The notes below the pieces were generated by a model, which saw only the letters and a list, made by a program, of their open reading frames with translations, was not told the origin of the DNA and searched no databases. A stretch of 53,037 nt of DNA. Origin: JBGTBQ01 sp041749275 (lineage in GTDB: Bacteria > Acidobacteriota > Blastocatellia > Pyrinomonadales > Pyrinomonadaceae). The stretch lies in NCBI GenBank assembly GCA_041749275.1, contig JBGTBQ010000015.1, positions 1 through 53,037 of the forward strand. The letters run 5' to 3'. A program made the position numbers and the translations under genes. Positions 24,412 through 33,042 of the stretch are shown here, in pieces; within the stretch, counting starts at the first letter, position 1; each line of letters starts with the position of its first letter.

Positions 24412-27400
24412 TCAAAAAGCCTTCACCCCCTGTGATTCCCTTTCGGCTTCGAACAAAGGGATAACGATCTCTACCCCTCCAGAGAGCCGCGACAGGAGCG
24501 CCTCAACGTCCGCGACCTGCCCGGCGCGCCCGCGCGCTTCCAACTCTTCGCACAGTTCGGCCAACTCGCGCGCGCCCATGTTCCGGAAACCGCCCTTGAG
24601 GGCGTGCGCCTCGCGTGCCATCGCGCGGGCGTCTCCGCGCTGGATTGTTCGCCGCAGAGCCTCCATGCGCTCTCGCGTGTCGGGGATGAAAGTGTCTATC
24701 AGTTCAACCACGACTTCTTCGCCGAACTCCTCCCGCAGCCGCGCCAGTCTCTCCGAGATGTCCGCGGCGACGCCGTAGTGCGCGGCTTCCAGCGTCATCC
24801 CGACGAACGGCTCAGGCTCGACCGAGGCCCACGGCGCACTGATCCAACGCTTGAGCGCGGTGGCTAGCTCGTCCTTCCTGATGGGTTTGGCGATATAATC
24901 ATCCATCCCAGCCTCCAGACACCTCTCGCGGTCGCCTTGCATGGCGTTGGCCGTGACGGCGATGACCGGCGTGCGCTTGCCCGACCCCTCGCGGCGACGC
25001 AGTTCGGTGGTCGCCTCATAGCCATCCATCTCAGGCATCTGGCAATCCATCAACACCGCCGAGTAAGTCCGACGCGCCAACGCATCAATCGCGTGTCTGC
25101 CGTTCGACACCACTTCGACCTCGAAGCCCAGCTTCTCGACCTGCCGTCTCGTCAGCTTCTGGTTGACGGGGTTGTCCTCGGCGATCAGAATCCGCACCCG
25201 CGCGTGCCTCTTTTTCTCTTCGTGCGTGTGGAACGTCAAGAGCTTGTTCCGTGCGACCGGCGGCTTCGGCGTGGCGAGTTCACTCATCACCAGCGTGAGG
25301 CAGTCGAAGAGCTGTGATTGCCTAACGGGTTTGGCGAGGTAAGCGGAGATGCCGTTGTCGGGCGCCGCCCGACCGTGCTCGCGCCGGCTGAAGGAGGTCA
25401 TCAACACGAGGGGCACGTCCGCTATATGCGGATCGGCCTTGATGGCGCGGGCCAACTGGAAGCCATCCATGCCGGGCATCTGGAAGTCGAGCACCGCGGC
25501 GGCGTATGGTTCGCCCCCGCGCGCCGCCGCGCGCAGTAGTTCGAGCGCGCGTTCAGCCCCCTCCGCCTCTTCCGCCCTCATGCCCCACAAGTCGGCTGTC
25601 TGTTGAAGCATCACCCTCCGGTTCGTCGCGTTGTCATCCACGATCAGAATGCGTAAGCCACGAAGGTTGGCGCCCGTCATCGTCGTCGGCAGCGCGCCCG
25701 CCGGCTGCTTCTCCAGTCGCACCGTGAACCAGAAAGTCGAGCCTCTGCCGAGCGTGCTTTCGACGCTGATCTGGCCGCCCATCATCTCGACCAACTGCTT
25801 CGAGATAGCGAGGCCGAGGCCCGTCCCTCCATACTTGCGCGTGGTCGAGCCATCGGCCTGCACGAACGCCTGAAAAAGCCGGGCTATGCCAGCTTCGGCG
25901 ATGCCGATGCCGGTATCGTTGACGGTGAAGCGCAGGGTGACGAAGGAGTCAGATTCCTCTTCCCTCGACACGTTGATGAAGACCTCACCGCGCTCCGTGA
26001 ATTTGACGGCGTTGCCGACGAGATTCAAAAGCACTTGGCGGAGCCGACCGGGGTCGCCGCGCAGGTGGGCGGGCACGTCGGCGCGGATGAGCGCGGCCAG
26101 TTCGATCCCCTTCGCCTGCGCCTGTTCGGCGAGCAGTTCCGCCGTCCCCTCGACGACGTGCCGCGGATCGAAGTTCAACGTCTCAAAGCTCAGGTGGCCC
26201 GCCTCGATCTTCGAGTAATCGAGCACGTCGTTGATGACCGTCAGGAGCAAGTCGGCGCTCCCGCGAATGGTCTCGGCGAACTCGCTCTGCTCGGCGTCGA
26301 GCGACGTTTCGAGAAGCAGATTGGTCATGCCGATGACGCCGTTCATGGGCGTGCGAATCTCGTGGCTCATGTTCGCCAGAAACTCCGACTTCAACCGCGC
26401 GGATTCGAGCGCCGCGTCGCGCGCGCGCTTCAGTTCGTCCTCGATCTGCAAATTCTCAAGCGCGATGGCGGCAAGGTTGGCGGCCATCTGCATGGCCGTC
26501 GCGTGCTCGTGCTGGTAAGCGTCCCGCTCGGCGCTCTGTATTTCAACGCAACCGATGAAGCGCCCCATCACCGTCATCGGGACGGCGAGCGAGGATTGAG
26601 GGAGTTTCGTGTCGTCCTCGTTCCCGAGCCAAATGGTGGGCTGCCCCGCGATGGCCGGCTGGAAGTCGTTGGTGATGACCATCTCGCCGGTCATGATGGC
26701 GCGGCTGTGGGGACTGCCGTTGAGGCGCATCGGCGGGAGGAACGAAACGTCTGCCTCCTGGCCCTCCGCCCAAGCGTAGACCGCTTTGCGCGAGCCGCCC
26801 CCGGCGTCGTAGAGCGAGATGAAGATGCCGGAGCAAGGCGCGGATTCGAGTGCGAAGTCGAGCACGCCGCGAAAGATCGCCGGCTTGTCGCGGGCCGTGC
26901 CCAACGTCTGTTCGAGCTGCGCCACGCGTTCGAGCAGGCGCTCGTACTCGGTGATGGCGCGGCTGTTCGCCATAATCAACGCGTTTTCCATCCGCACCCG
27001 CTCGGTGATGTCGCGCGACGCGCCGACGATGCCTGTCACGCGCCCTTCGGCATCGCGGATCGGGACTTTGGTCGAAAGCACCCAGCCGAGCGAGCCGTCG
27101 GGAAACGTCTTCTTCTCGATCTTGTCTATGATGGGTTTACCCGTGCTGATGATTCGCTGTTCGTCCTCGAATGACTGGCGCGCGTGCTCCTCCGTGAAGA
27201 AGTCGAAGTCGGACTTACCGACGGCCTCTTCGGGCGACTTGATGCCGCGCAGATGGACATGGCGGCTGACGCGCGTATAGCGGCTCTCGACATCTTTGAA
27301 ATAGATGGCGTCGGGGATGTTATCCATCAGCGCCTGCAATAATTGGCTCTCGCTGCGGTATGCCTCCTCGGTGCGCTTACGCTCGATGGCGAACGCGATT

Positions 27401-28542
27401 TGCCCTCCCACGGAAGCGAGAAATTCGAGGTCGCGCTCGGAGTAGGCTTGCTCGTCTTCGTAGTGCTGAATCACGAGGACGCCGATGGTCGCGGCGGGCG
27501 TCCGCAACGGCACGCCCAGCCAAGTCGCGGGCATACTTCCGACCAGCTCGACTTCGCCCTCGGCCAGTAAACGGTCGAAGACTTCAGTCGTCAACAGCAA
27601 GGGCCGCCCCGTTCGGAAGACGTAGGCCGTGCAGCTCCGTCCCATCCTGCTCGGCGGCGCGGCGCTGCTGTGCAGATCAACGAAGTAGGGCTTCTCGAAT
27701 ATCTCCGTCACGGGATCGTGGAGCGCGACGAAACAGTTCTCCGCGTAGAGAACTTTCTTGAGCGAGCGGTGGATGAGCTTGAGCAGCTCGTCGAGGTTAG
27801 CCGTGGTGCTCACGCCTTCGATAATCTCGAAAATGACGTTGCGCTCGGCTTCCGCGCGGCGGCGCTCGGTGATGTTGGAGAGCGTCGTGCGAAGGCCGGT
27901 GATCTGCCCCTCGGCGTCGCGGAGCAGGCGGTCTTCGAGCATGACCGGGATGCGCTGTCCGTCCTTGCCGATGAAGGTGCGTTCGACGGGGCGGAGCGGC
28001 AGTTCACCGGCCAGCTTGGCGCTAATAGCTTCCTGCGATTCCGGTTCGACAATCATCTCCCACGCATACTGCCCGATCAGTTCGCCAGCCGCGTAGCCGA
28101 GCATCGCTTCTTCAGTACGGTTGACGCGCGTGATGCGCCCCTGCGTGTCAAGCTCGTGATAGGCCACCGGCGCGTTATCGAACAGGTCACGGAACTTGGC
28201 CTCGTTCTCGCGCAGCAAAGCCCGCGCGCGAGAACGACCCGCGACGAGAGCGCAAGTCACCACCGCCACCCCGGTGAAGGTCAAGAACCGGACGACCTCA
28301 TCTAACCCGACGGCGTGGCTGCCGCTGAACAATAAATAACCAGCGGCGAAAACGGTGAGCACGGTTGCCAGCAGACCCTGCCTTTTCGCTCCGTAGCTGG
28401 CGCTGACGACCACGGCCAAGAATAGCGGGAGGGAAGTGAAACCGGCCAACTCCTTGATGCCGAGCGCAATGAGATAGGACAGGGCGACGGTCAGCAAGGT
28501 GACGCCGTAGCGTCGTGAAGCCGTATTTGAGAATTTTGACAT
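24412..28542 (-). CDS. Large hybrid kinase TM-PAS-GAF-PAS-GAF-HK-REC-REC-HPt
   Basis: 1376 residues. N-terminal membrane part of three to four helices (~12-105) resembling the DUF4118 sensor of KdpD; then PAS (D-N-A-P-V-A-Y-H-E), GAF, PAS and GAF; HisKA with H in M-S-H-E-I-R-T-P-M-N-G near 735; ATPase (N-A-V-K-F-T, D-T-G-I-G-I, G-G-T-G-L-G-L); two receivers (V-L-D-F-Q-M-P-G and L-M-D-C-Q-M-P-E); and a C-terminal HPt with H in A-H-A-L-K-G near 1310. A full phosphorelay in one chain, like BarA. ATG 28542 with GAGG nine bases upstream is chosen; a TTG at 28581 overlaps the previous stop (TTGA). Confidence 0.93.
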   Translation of the reverse strand: MSKFSNTASRRYGVTLLTVALSYLIALGIKELAGFTSLPLFLAVVVSASYGAKRQGLLATVLTVFAAGYLLFSGSHAVGLDEVVRFLTFTGVAVVTCALVAGRSRARALLRENEAKFRDLFDNAPVAYHELDTQGRITRVNRTEEAMLGYAAGELIGQYAWEMIVEPESQEAISAKLAGELPLRPVERTFIGKDGQRIPVMLEDRLLRDAEGQITGLRTTLSNITERRRAEAERNVIFEIIEGVSTTANLDELLKLIHRSLKKVLYAENCFVALHDPVTEIFEKPYFVDLHSSAAPPSRMGRSCTAYVFRTGRPLLLTTEVFDRLLAEGEVELVGSMPATWLGVPLRTPAATIGVLVIQHYEDEQAYSERDLEFLASVGGQIAFAIERKRTEEAYRSESQLLQALMDNIPDAIYFKDVESRYTRVSRHVHLRGIKSPEEAVGKSDFDFFTEEHARQSFEDEQRIISTGKPIIDKIEKKTFPDGSLGWVLSTKVPIRDAEGRVTGIVGASRDITERVRMENALIMANSRAITEYERLLERVAQLEQTLGTARDKPAIFRGVLDFALESAPCSGIFISLYDAGGGSRKAVYAWAEGQEADVSFLPPMRLNGSPHSRAIMTGEMVITNDFQPAIAGQPTIWLGNEDDTKLPQSSLAVPMTVMGRFIGCVEIQSAERDAYQHEHATAMQMAANLAAIALENLQIEDELKRARDAALESARLKSEFLANMSHEIRTPMNGVIGMTNLLLETSLDAEQSEFAETIRGSADLLLTVINDVLDYSKIEAGHLSFETLNFDPRHVVEGTAELLAEQAQAKGIELAALIRADVPAHLRGDPGRLRQVLLNLVGNAVKFTERGEVFINVSREEESDSFVTLRFTVNDTGIGIAEAGIARLFQAFVQADGSTTRKYGGTGLGLAISKQLVEMMGGQISVESTLGRGSTFWFTVRLEKQPAGALPTTMTGANLRGLRILIVDDNATNRRVMLQQTADLWGMRAEEAEGAERALELLRAAARGGEPYAAAVLDFQMPGMDGFQLARAIKADPHIADVPLVLMTSFSRREHGRAAPDNGISAYLAKPVRQSQLFDCLTLVMSELATPKPPVARNKLLTFHTHEEKKRHARVRILIAEDNPVNQKLTRRQVEKLGFEVEVVSNGRHAIDALARRTYSAVLMDCQMPEMDGYEATTELRRREGSGKRTPVIAVTANAMQGDRERCLEAGMDDYIAKPIRKDELATALKRWISAPWASVEPEPFVGMTLEAAHYGVAADISERLARLREEFGEEVVVELIDTFIPDTRERMEALRRTIQRGDARAMAREAHALKGGFRNMGARELAELCEELEARGRAGQVADVEALLSRLSGGVEIVIPLFEAERESQGVKAF

Positions 28543-28577
28543 GTTGGCACGCCTCGCGGGCGGAGCGGATTTGCGGT

Positions 28578-29780
28578 TCAATTTGAAATCGGGTTGCTGC
28601 CTTCGAAAGGAATGAGAGCCGGGGGAGCGTCCATGCTGACCGCCTTGTCGGACTGCACCTTGACCTTGATATGTTCAGGGATGCCGCCGATGTAATTCTG
28701 GAGACGCAGGCACAGAGACCTCGTCACCTGCTGCCCCTTCGTCGTCAGGAGCAGGCCCGCCGGCGTAACGATGTCCTCAGCCAGAGTCATGCCCGGAAGG
28801 AGTTCGGAGACGAGCACGCACCTGTCTTCATAGTCGTCTTCACAGGCAAGAATTTGTTCGAGCGCGGCAACCACTTCCGGGTCGTACCAGCCATCACGAC
28901 GGCTGATCTCTTCGAAAGCTTCAACGTTCGTCAGTTTCGCCTCGGTCAGACGGTCGAAGTCGAGCGCCACTTTCAGTATCCGCGAGCCGAGTGGCACCTC
29001 CTTGCCGCGTCGTTCATCGTCCGGCAGCCCCGAACCGTTAAAGCGCTTCTCCTGATACCTGATGATCTCGGCGACTGTTTCGAGACGCGGGATGCGGCGC
29101 ACGAAGTCGCCGCCGACCTGCGGGTGGTGCTGCAACATCCGCAGCTCATCGGCGTGCAGATGCATCCCTTCGTAGACCTTGATGAGCGTCCCTTCGGGGA
29201 TGGTGACGCACCCGACGTGCGAGAGCATCGCCGCGACCTCGACCTGCCATGCGTCGGCGACCTTGAGCGCGGCAGCTAACTGCTCAACGAGTCGCCGCGC
29301 ACGCGCCGCGCGACTGAAGGCGGTCGGGTTGACGAGCGAGAGAATGTCCGTCAGCACCTCGATACAGCCGCGCACGGTCTGTTCGAGCAGTTCCTTCTCC
29401 AAGCGCTTCAGGCGATATTGCTCAATGCCGGCGGTGAGCGCGCGAGCGAGCGCCTCCGTCGGACAGGGCTTGGTGAGGAAACGATAAATGCTCCCTTCGT
29501 TGACCGCGTCGGTGGCCGTCTGTTGGTCGGCGTTGCCGGTGAGCATCATGCGGATGCTTTCCGGCGCCAGCTCCTTCACGCGCGCGAGGAACTGGACGCC
29601 ATCCATGTTCGGCATCCGCATGTCCGAGACGATAACCACGTAGGGGCCGCGTTCGGCCACCGCCGCCAGCGCATCCGCGCCGCCCACCGCGATCTCGATG
29701 TCGAACTCTTTTCGCAGCGCGCGCTGGTAGCCTTCGAGGACATGCGGCTCGTCGTCAACACAGAGTATCTTTTCCTTCAT
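28578..29780 (-). CDS. REC - degenerate HD-GYP-like response regulator
   Basis: About 400 residues. Receiver at ~1-120 (D-D-E-P, phospho-Asp in V-S-D-M-R-M-P-N, K in T-K-P-C). Then an RpfG/HD-GYP-like helical domain (~130-310) whose HD signature reads L-S-H-V-G-C-V-T-I-P, so the catalytic Asp is Val. The downstream H-H-E...GYP motif reads Y-Q-E-K-R-F-N-G-S-G-L-P. H-H-P near 215 is kept. Metal binding and phosphodiesterase activity are doubtful; a c-di-GMP-sensing or protein-binding role is possible. A ~70-residue C-terminal extension follows. It overlaps or abuts the large kinase and lies 46 bp after the REC-HDOD gene. Confidence 0.88.
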   Translation of the reverse strand: MKEKILCVDDEPHVLEGYQRALRKEFDIEIAVGGADALAAVAERGPYVVIVSDMRMPNMDGVQFLARVKELAPESIRMMLTGNADQQTATDAVNEGSIYRFLTKPCPTEALARALTAGIEQYRLKRLEKELLEQTVRGCIEVLTDILSLVNPTAFSRAARARRLVEQLAAALKVADAWQVEVAAMLSHVGCVTIPEGTLIKVYEGMHLHADELRMLQHHPQVGGDFVRRIPRLETVAEIIRYQEKRFNGSGLPDDERRGKEVPLGSRILKVALDFDRLTEAKLTNVEAFEEISRRDGWYDPEVVAALEQILACEDDYEDRCVLVSELLPGMTLAEDIVTPAGLLLTTKGQQVTRSLCLRLQNYIGGIPEHIKVKVQSDKAVSMDAPPALIPFEGSNPISN

Positions 29781-29826
29781 TTCGTCACTTTGCCCACCTT
29801 TCAAAAAAGGTTGCGGCCCTCAAGCG

Positions 29827-31020
29827 CTAACCCGCCTGACGGCAAATGTCTCGCCACGTCTCCACGTTGCCGGCCAACCCCAGTTCAGCCAGATATTCCA
29901 TATCGCAGCCATGCGAATCCGCTTCGCCCTTCGCGGCCAGCGCTTCGTACTCGAAGGCGTTCGCCACATGTACCGCCGTGAGCGGGCCGAAACCTCTGGC
30001 TGGACACAGGCCGGGGCGGTGATGATAGGCCACGGCCTCGACCACCGGGTCGGGCAGGCCCCAGAGTCCGAGCAGGTACGCGCCGACCTCGGCGTGGGTC
30101 GCGTTCATCACCTGCTGCTCGGCCTCGACCAGCGGGATTTGCCCTTCGCGCGCCATCCGTATAGTTTCCTCGTACCACTCCGGCAGCGTCGTCGCCAGCA
30201 CGACCTTCCCCACGTCGTGGAGCAAGCCCGCCGTGAACGATTCTTCGATCATCTTCGTGCCTCGTCCTTCGGACTTGGCAATCCACTTCGCGTGCATGGC
30301 GACCGACATGCTCCGCGCCCAGAGAGCCGGCGGCGAAAAGCCCGACACCCTTGTCTCGTGTAACCGCGAGAAGACCTGAATGGCGAGCACGAGCGACATG
30401 ATCGTGTCTATGCCGAGAAACATCGCCGCGTCGCCCGGACTGGAGATATTGCGCCGCAGGCCAAAGAAGGCCGAGTTGACCATCTGCAATATCTTCGCCG
30501 TCATGCCGAGATCGAGCGAGATGATCTCGCCGACGCGCTTGATCGAAGCGTCCGGTGACTGCAACTCTTTGACCAGTTCGGTGTAGAGGCTGGGCAGGCT
30601 CGGCAGCGTGTCCATCCGCGCAATCAGACGTTGTAGCGACTCGTTCGTCATCAGGTCGCGCAATGCGTAAGCGTGCTCGATGGCCGTTTTGAGTTGTTCG
30701 GAGCTGCACGGCTTCGACAGGTATTGATGCGCGGGGCCAACCGACTTGATAATCATCTCCTGATCGGAGTAGCCCGACAGGACGAGCCGCACGGTGCGTG
30801 GGTGGAGCCGCGCCGTCTCCGTGAGAAGGTGCGCGCCGTCCATACCGGGCATCCGCATGTCCGTGACGACCACATCACACGCCGACGCGGCCATCAGTTC
30901 CAGCGCCTCAGCCCCGCCCCCAGCGAACGACATCTCCCACTCCTGTCGCATCGGACGAAGCATGCGCCGCAACCCTTCGAGCATCATCGGCTCGTCATCC
31001 ACGAAGAGAATCTTAATCAC
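29827..31020 (-). CDS. REC-HDOD response regulator
   Basis: About 397 residues: receiver at ~1-120 (V-D-D-E-P, phospho-Asp in V-T-D-M-R-M-P-G, S-K-P-C) and an HDOD domain at ~135-340 (L-P-S-L-P-S-L-Y, N-S-A-F-F-G-L, and intact L-L-H-D-V-G-K). I chose the GTG at 31020: it lies one base after the upstream kinase stop, has AGGAGG about ten bases upstream, and begins the receiver homology. Tight coupling to the kinase suggests they are cognate partners. Confidence 0.9.
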   Translation of the reverse strand: MIKILFVDDEPMMLEGLRRMLRPMRQEWEMSFAGGGAEALELMAASACDVVVTDMRMPGMDGAHLLTETARLHPRTVRLVLSGYSDQEMIIKSVGPAHQYLSKPCSSEQLKTAIEHAYALRDLMTNESLQRLIARMDTLPSLPSLYTELVKELQSPDASIKRVGEIISLDLGMTAKILQMVNSAFFGLRRNISSPGDAAMFLGIDTIMSLVLAIQVFSRLHETRVSGFSPPALWARSMSVAMHAKWIAKSEGRGTKMIEESFTAGLLHDVGKVVLATTLPEWYEETIRMAREGQIPLVEAEQQVMNATHAEVGAYLLGLWGLPDPVVEAVAYHHRPGLCPARGFGPLTAVHVANAFEYEALAAKGEADSHGCDMEYLAELGLAGNVETWRDICRQAG

Positions 31021-31021
31021 T

Positions 31022-32398
31022 TCAGGCGGCCTCCTTCCGGCTCTGCCGCAAGGATTTTTCAAAGAGCGGCAGGCGGATGCGGAAGGTCGTCCCGCGACCT
31101 TCCTTTGTCTCACAGACGATCTGGCCGCCGTGCTTTTCGACGACGACGCTATGCGAAATCGCTAGTCCTTGTCCGGTTCCCTTGCCGACCTCTTTGGTCG
31201 TGAAGAACGGGTCGAAGATACGCGAGACGATATTTTCGGGAATGCCGGCGCCGGTGTCGCCGATCCAGACTTCAGCCCAATCGCCATCGCGGCGCGTCGA
31301 GATGGTGATCGTGCCTTTGCCGCGCGCGCCGCCGCCGGTCACGTCCGAGATGGCGTGTGAGGCGTTGACGATCATGTTCAGGACGACCTGATTCAACTCG
31401 CCGATCAGGCAGGGCACGGGCGGCAGTTCCGGGTCTAAGTCCGCTACAAGGTCGGCGACGAACTTCCACTCATTGCGCGAGACGGTGATGGTGCTTTTGA
31501 TGGCCTTGTTCAAATCAACGGCCTTCATCTCGCCCGTGTCCGGGTGTGCGAAATCCCTCATGGACCGAACGATCATGGTGATTCGCTCGATGCCGTCCAG
31601 CGATTGCTGGATGGCCTTCGGTATCTCTCCGAGCAGGTATTCCACGTCGGCCATGCGGACAGCCTCGTTTAGCTCCGCGAGCAGTTCGGGGCCAACTTCG
31701 CCGACCCGAGCCGCCGCGCTCAGTCGTTCACACTTCTCAAGCACTTTATTGAGGTCGCCGAAAGCGTCCGCAAGGAAGCGCGTGTTGTCGCCGACGTACT
31801 GTGTGGGCGTGTTGATCTCATGCGCGATGCCGGCGGCCAACTTGCCGATGGACTCCAGCTTCTGCGACTGGCGGAGGCTGAGTTCCTGTCTCCGGCGTTC
31901 GCTTACATCCGCTCCGAGGATGAGAGCGCCGAACTTTCCGCCTTCGTCCGCCGGCAGCGGGTAGAGCGTCATCCCCAACAGCCCTTCCCTGCCGTCCACC
32001 CGCATGAACTTGATGTCCTCCATCCGAACGGACTCTCCCGACAGCGGGAATTCGCCGAATCGGCTTAACGGTTCGGGCAGCTCCCAGCGAACGTCGCACT
32101 CGACCAGTCTGCGCCCCAACGCTGACTGCTCCGTAAGCCCAAGCGTGCTTTGGGCCACGCGGTTTAAGTGCGTGACCCGACCCGCCACATCCACGGCGAT
32201 CATCAGCGAAGGAATGGCGCTGAAGAGTTCCGCGGTCTCCGTCCCGGCTCGTATCAGGGCCGCCTCGAAGCGTTTTCGCTCGGACGCCTCAAACTCCTTT
32301 TCGCGCTGGGCCGCCTCGGCTCGCTTCGCCGCTCTGTGCGCGTAAAATACTGCTCCACCGATCAACAAAGAGTTCAGTAGCATGTGACGTTCATTCAT
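31022..32398 (-). CDS. PAS sensor histidine kinase
   Basis: 458 residues. A short N-terminal hydrophobic segment (~6-20) may anchor it; a coiled coil leads into a PAS domain (~55-180), then HisKA with H in G-I-A-H-E-I-N-T-P-T-Q-Y near 195 and an ATPase domain (N-A-S-H-A-I, D-T-G-A-G-I, G-T-G-Q-G-L). The E-I-N-T-P-T-Q-Y H-box and the long helical insert after it are typical of a kinase subfamily in delta- and acidobacteria. It has no receiver, so its target is probably the REC-HDOD protein starting one base after its stop. It heads the signalling group. Confidence 0.92.
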   Translation of the reverse strand: MNERHMLLNSLLIGGAVFYAHRAAKRAEAAQREKEFEASERKRFEAALIRAGTETAELFSAIPSLMIAVDVAGRVTHLNRVAQSTLGLTEQSALGRRLVECDVRWELPEPLSRFGEFPLSGESVRMEDIKFMRVDGREGLLGMTLYPLPADEGGKFGALILGADVSERRRQELSLRQSQKLESIGKLAAGIAHEINTPTQYVGDNTRFLADAFGDLNKVLEKCERLSAAARVGEVGPELLAELNEAVRMADVEYLLGEIPKAIQQSLDGIERITMIVRSMRDFAHPDTGEMKAVDLNKAIKSTITVSRNEWKFVADLVADLDPELPPVPCLIGELNQVVLNMIVNASHAISDVTGGGARGKGTITISTRRDGDWAEVWIGDTGAGIPENIVSRIFDPFFTTKEVGKGTGQGLAISHSVVVEKHGGQIVCETKEGRGTTFRIRLPLFEKSLRQSRKEAA

Positions 32399-32614
32399 TG
32401 ATTCTGTTCCGCCTCGTCACGTCCTGTTCAACCAACTCTTTGCCGAGGCTGTAAACGGATATGCATGTGTCGGGATTTTGACGGATGAATGCCTTGTGTC
32501 GGATTGTTGGCCGGTCGAGCCGCCTGAAAGAAGTCTAATCTCTCTCAGGACGCGGCATTGATACAGGATATTTCGCACAGGTGCCGGTAACACCCGCGCG
32601 CGGCTCAGAACACG

Positions 32615-32630
32615 CGCAAGACTTATGCCA
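32615..32630 (-). promoter_or_regulatory. Candidate sigma-54 promoter of the signalling group
   Basis: Minus strand TGGCAT, AAGTC, TTGCG: GG and GC are 10 bases apart, close to consensus TGGCAC-N5-TTGCA. It points to the PAS kinase, leaving a leader of about 205 bases. It could drive the five following minus-strand genes down to the GGDEF gene. Confidence 0.5.
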
Positions 32631-32636
32631 GTGCGG

Positions 32637-32663
32637 CACAAGCCTTCTCATTTAAGGCTTGTG
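32637..32663. other. Perfect 10-bp inverted repeat
   Basis: CACAAGCCTT, 7-base loop, AAGGCTTGTG. It lies just upstream (minus sense) of the sigma-54-like site and has no T-run, so it could be an activator (enhancer-binding protein) site rather than a terminator. Confidence 0.45.
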
Positions 32664-32784
32664 AGATATTCGTCCGCCGGCGGAATGCCGCTGCCGTGCC
32701 GCTCCGCGCGAGCGACACAGGTTCTCCGCGGTGCTTATCGGCGGTCGCGGGAAAAACTTGAGGAATATTTTGAAGAATTTGTGG

Positions 32785-32908
32785 GTAGTGGCTCAATGCG
32801 GGGAGGTGACAGGTCAGAACCGCCCGCGGGGGCGGGCGGGTGGTGACGTTACCAAGACCCGCCCGCTACCGCAGGCGGTTCTGACATCTCCCGCTATTGA
32901 GCCACTAC
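32785..32908. mobile_element. MITE-like element, family 1, with nested palindrome
   Basis: A 124-bp element with ~24-bp terminal inverted repeats (GTAGTGGCTCAAT then GCGGGAG) enclosing the 73-bp palindrome (32813-32885). No coding capacity. TA lies one base inside each end, consistent with TA-targeted insertion. The copy at 4979-5078 shares its left end. Confidence 0.8.
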
Positions 32909-32916
32909 CTGATGTT

Positions 32917-33042
32917 TTAGATCGGATTTCACTTGGCTGTACGGTCAGAACCACCTGCGGTAGCGGGCGGGTGGTGACGTTACCAAGACCCGCCCGCTAC
33001 CGCAGGCGGTTCTGACAAAACCGCCCTCCATAACCGATCTAA
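32917..33042. mobile_element. MITE-like element, family 2, with the same nested palindrome
   Basis: 126 bp, ends TTAGATCGG / CCGATCTAA, enclosing the same 73-bp palindrome (32944-33016). It lies eight bases from the family-1 element. The right end overlaps the stop codon of the neighbouring kinase (33039-33041). The short copy at 10450-10518 shares the ends but not the palindrome. Confidence 0.8.

Larger units (their letters stand above)
32399..32784. other. Long leader/promoter region of the signalling group
   Basis: About 386 bp without a supported gene. It holds the candidate sigma-54 site at 32615-32630 and a perfect hairpin at 32637-32663. A short minus-strand open frame (32417-32641) has no recognisable features and looks like chance. 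Confidence 0.6.

Noticed and set aside
26035..27174. A 379-codon plus-strand frame opposite the large kinase
   Set aside because: Antisense shadow; Arg/His/Gly-rich without domain features.
32417..32641. A 74-codon minus-strand gene in the signalling leader
   Set aside because: No ribosome site or motif, and it covers the sigma-54-like site.
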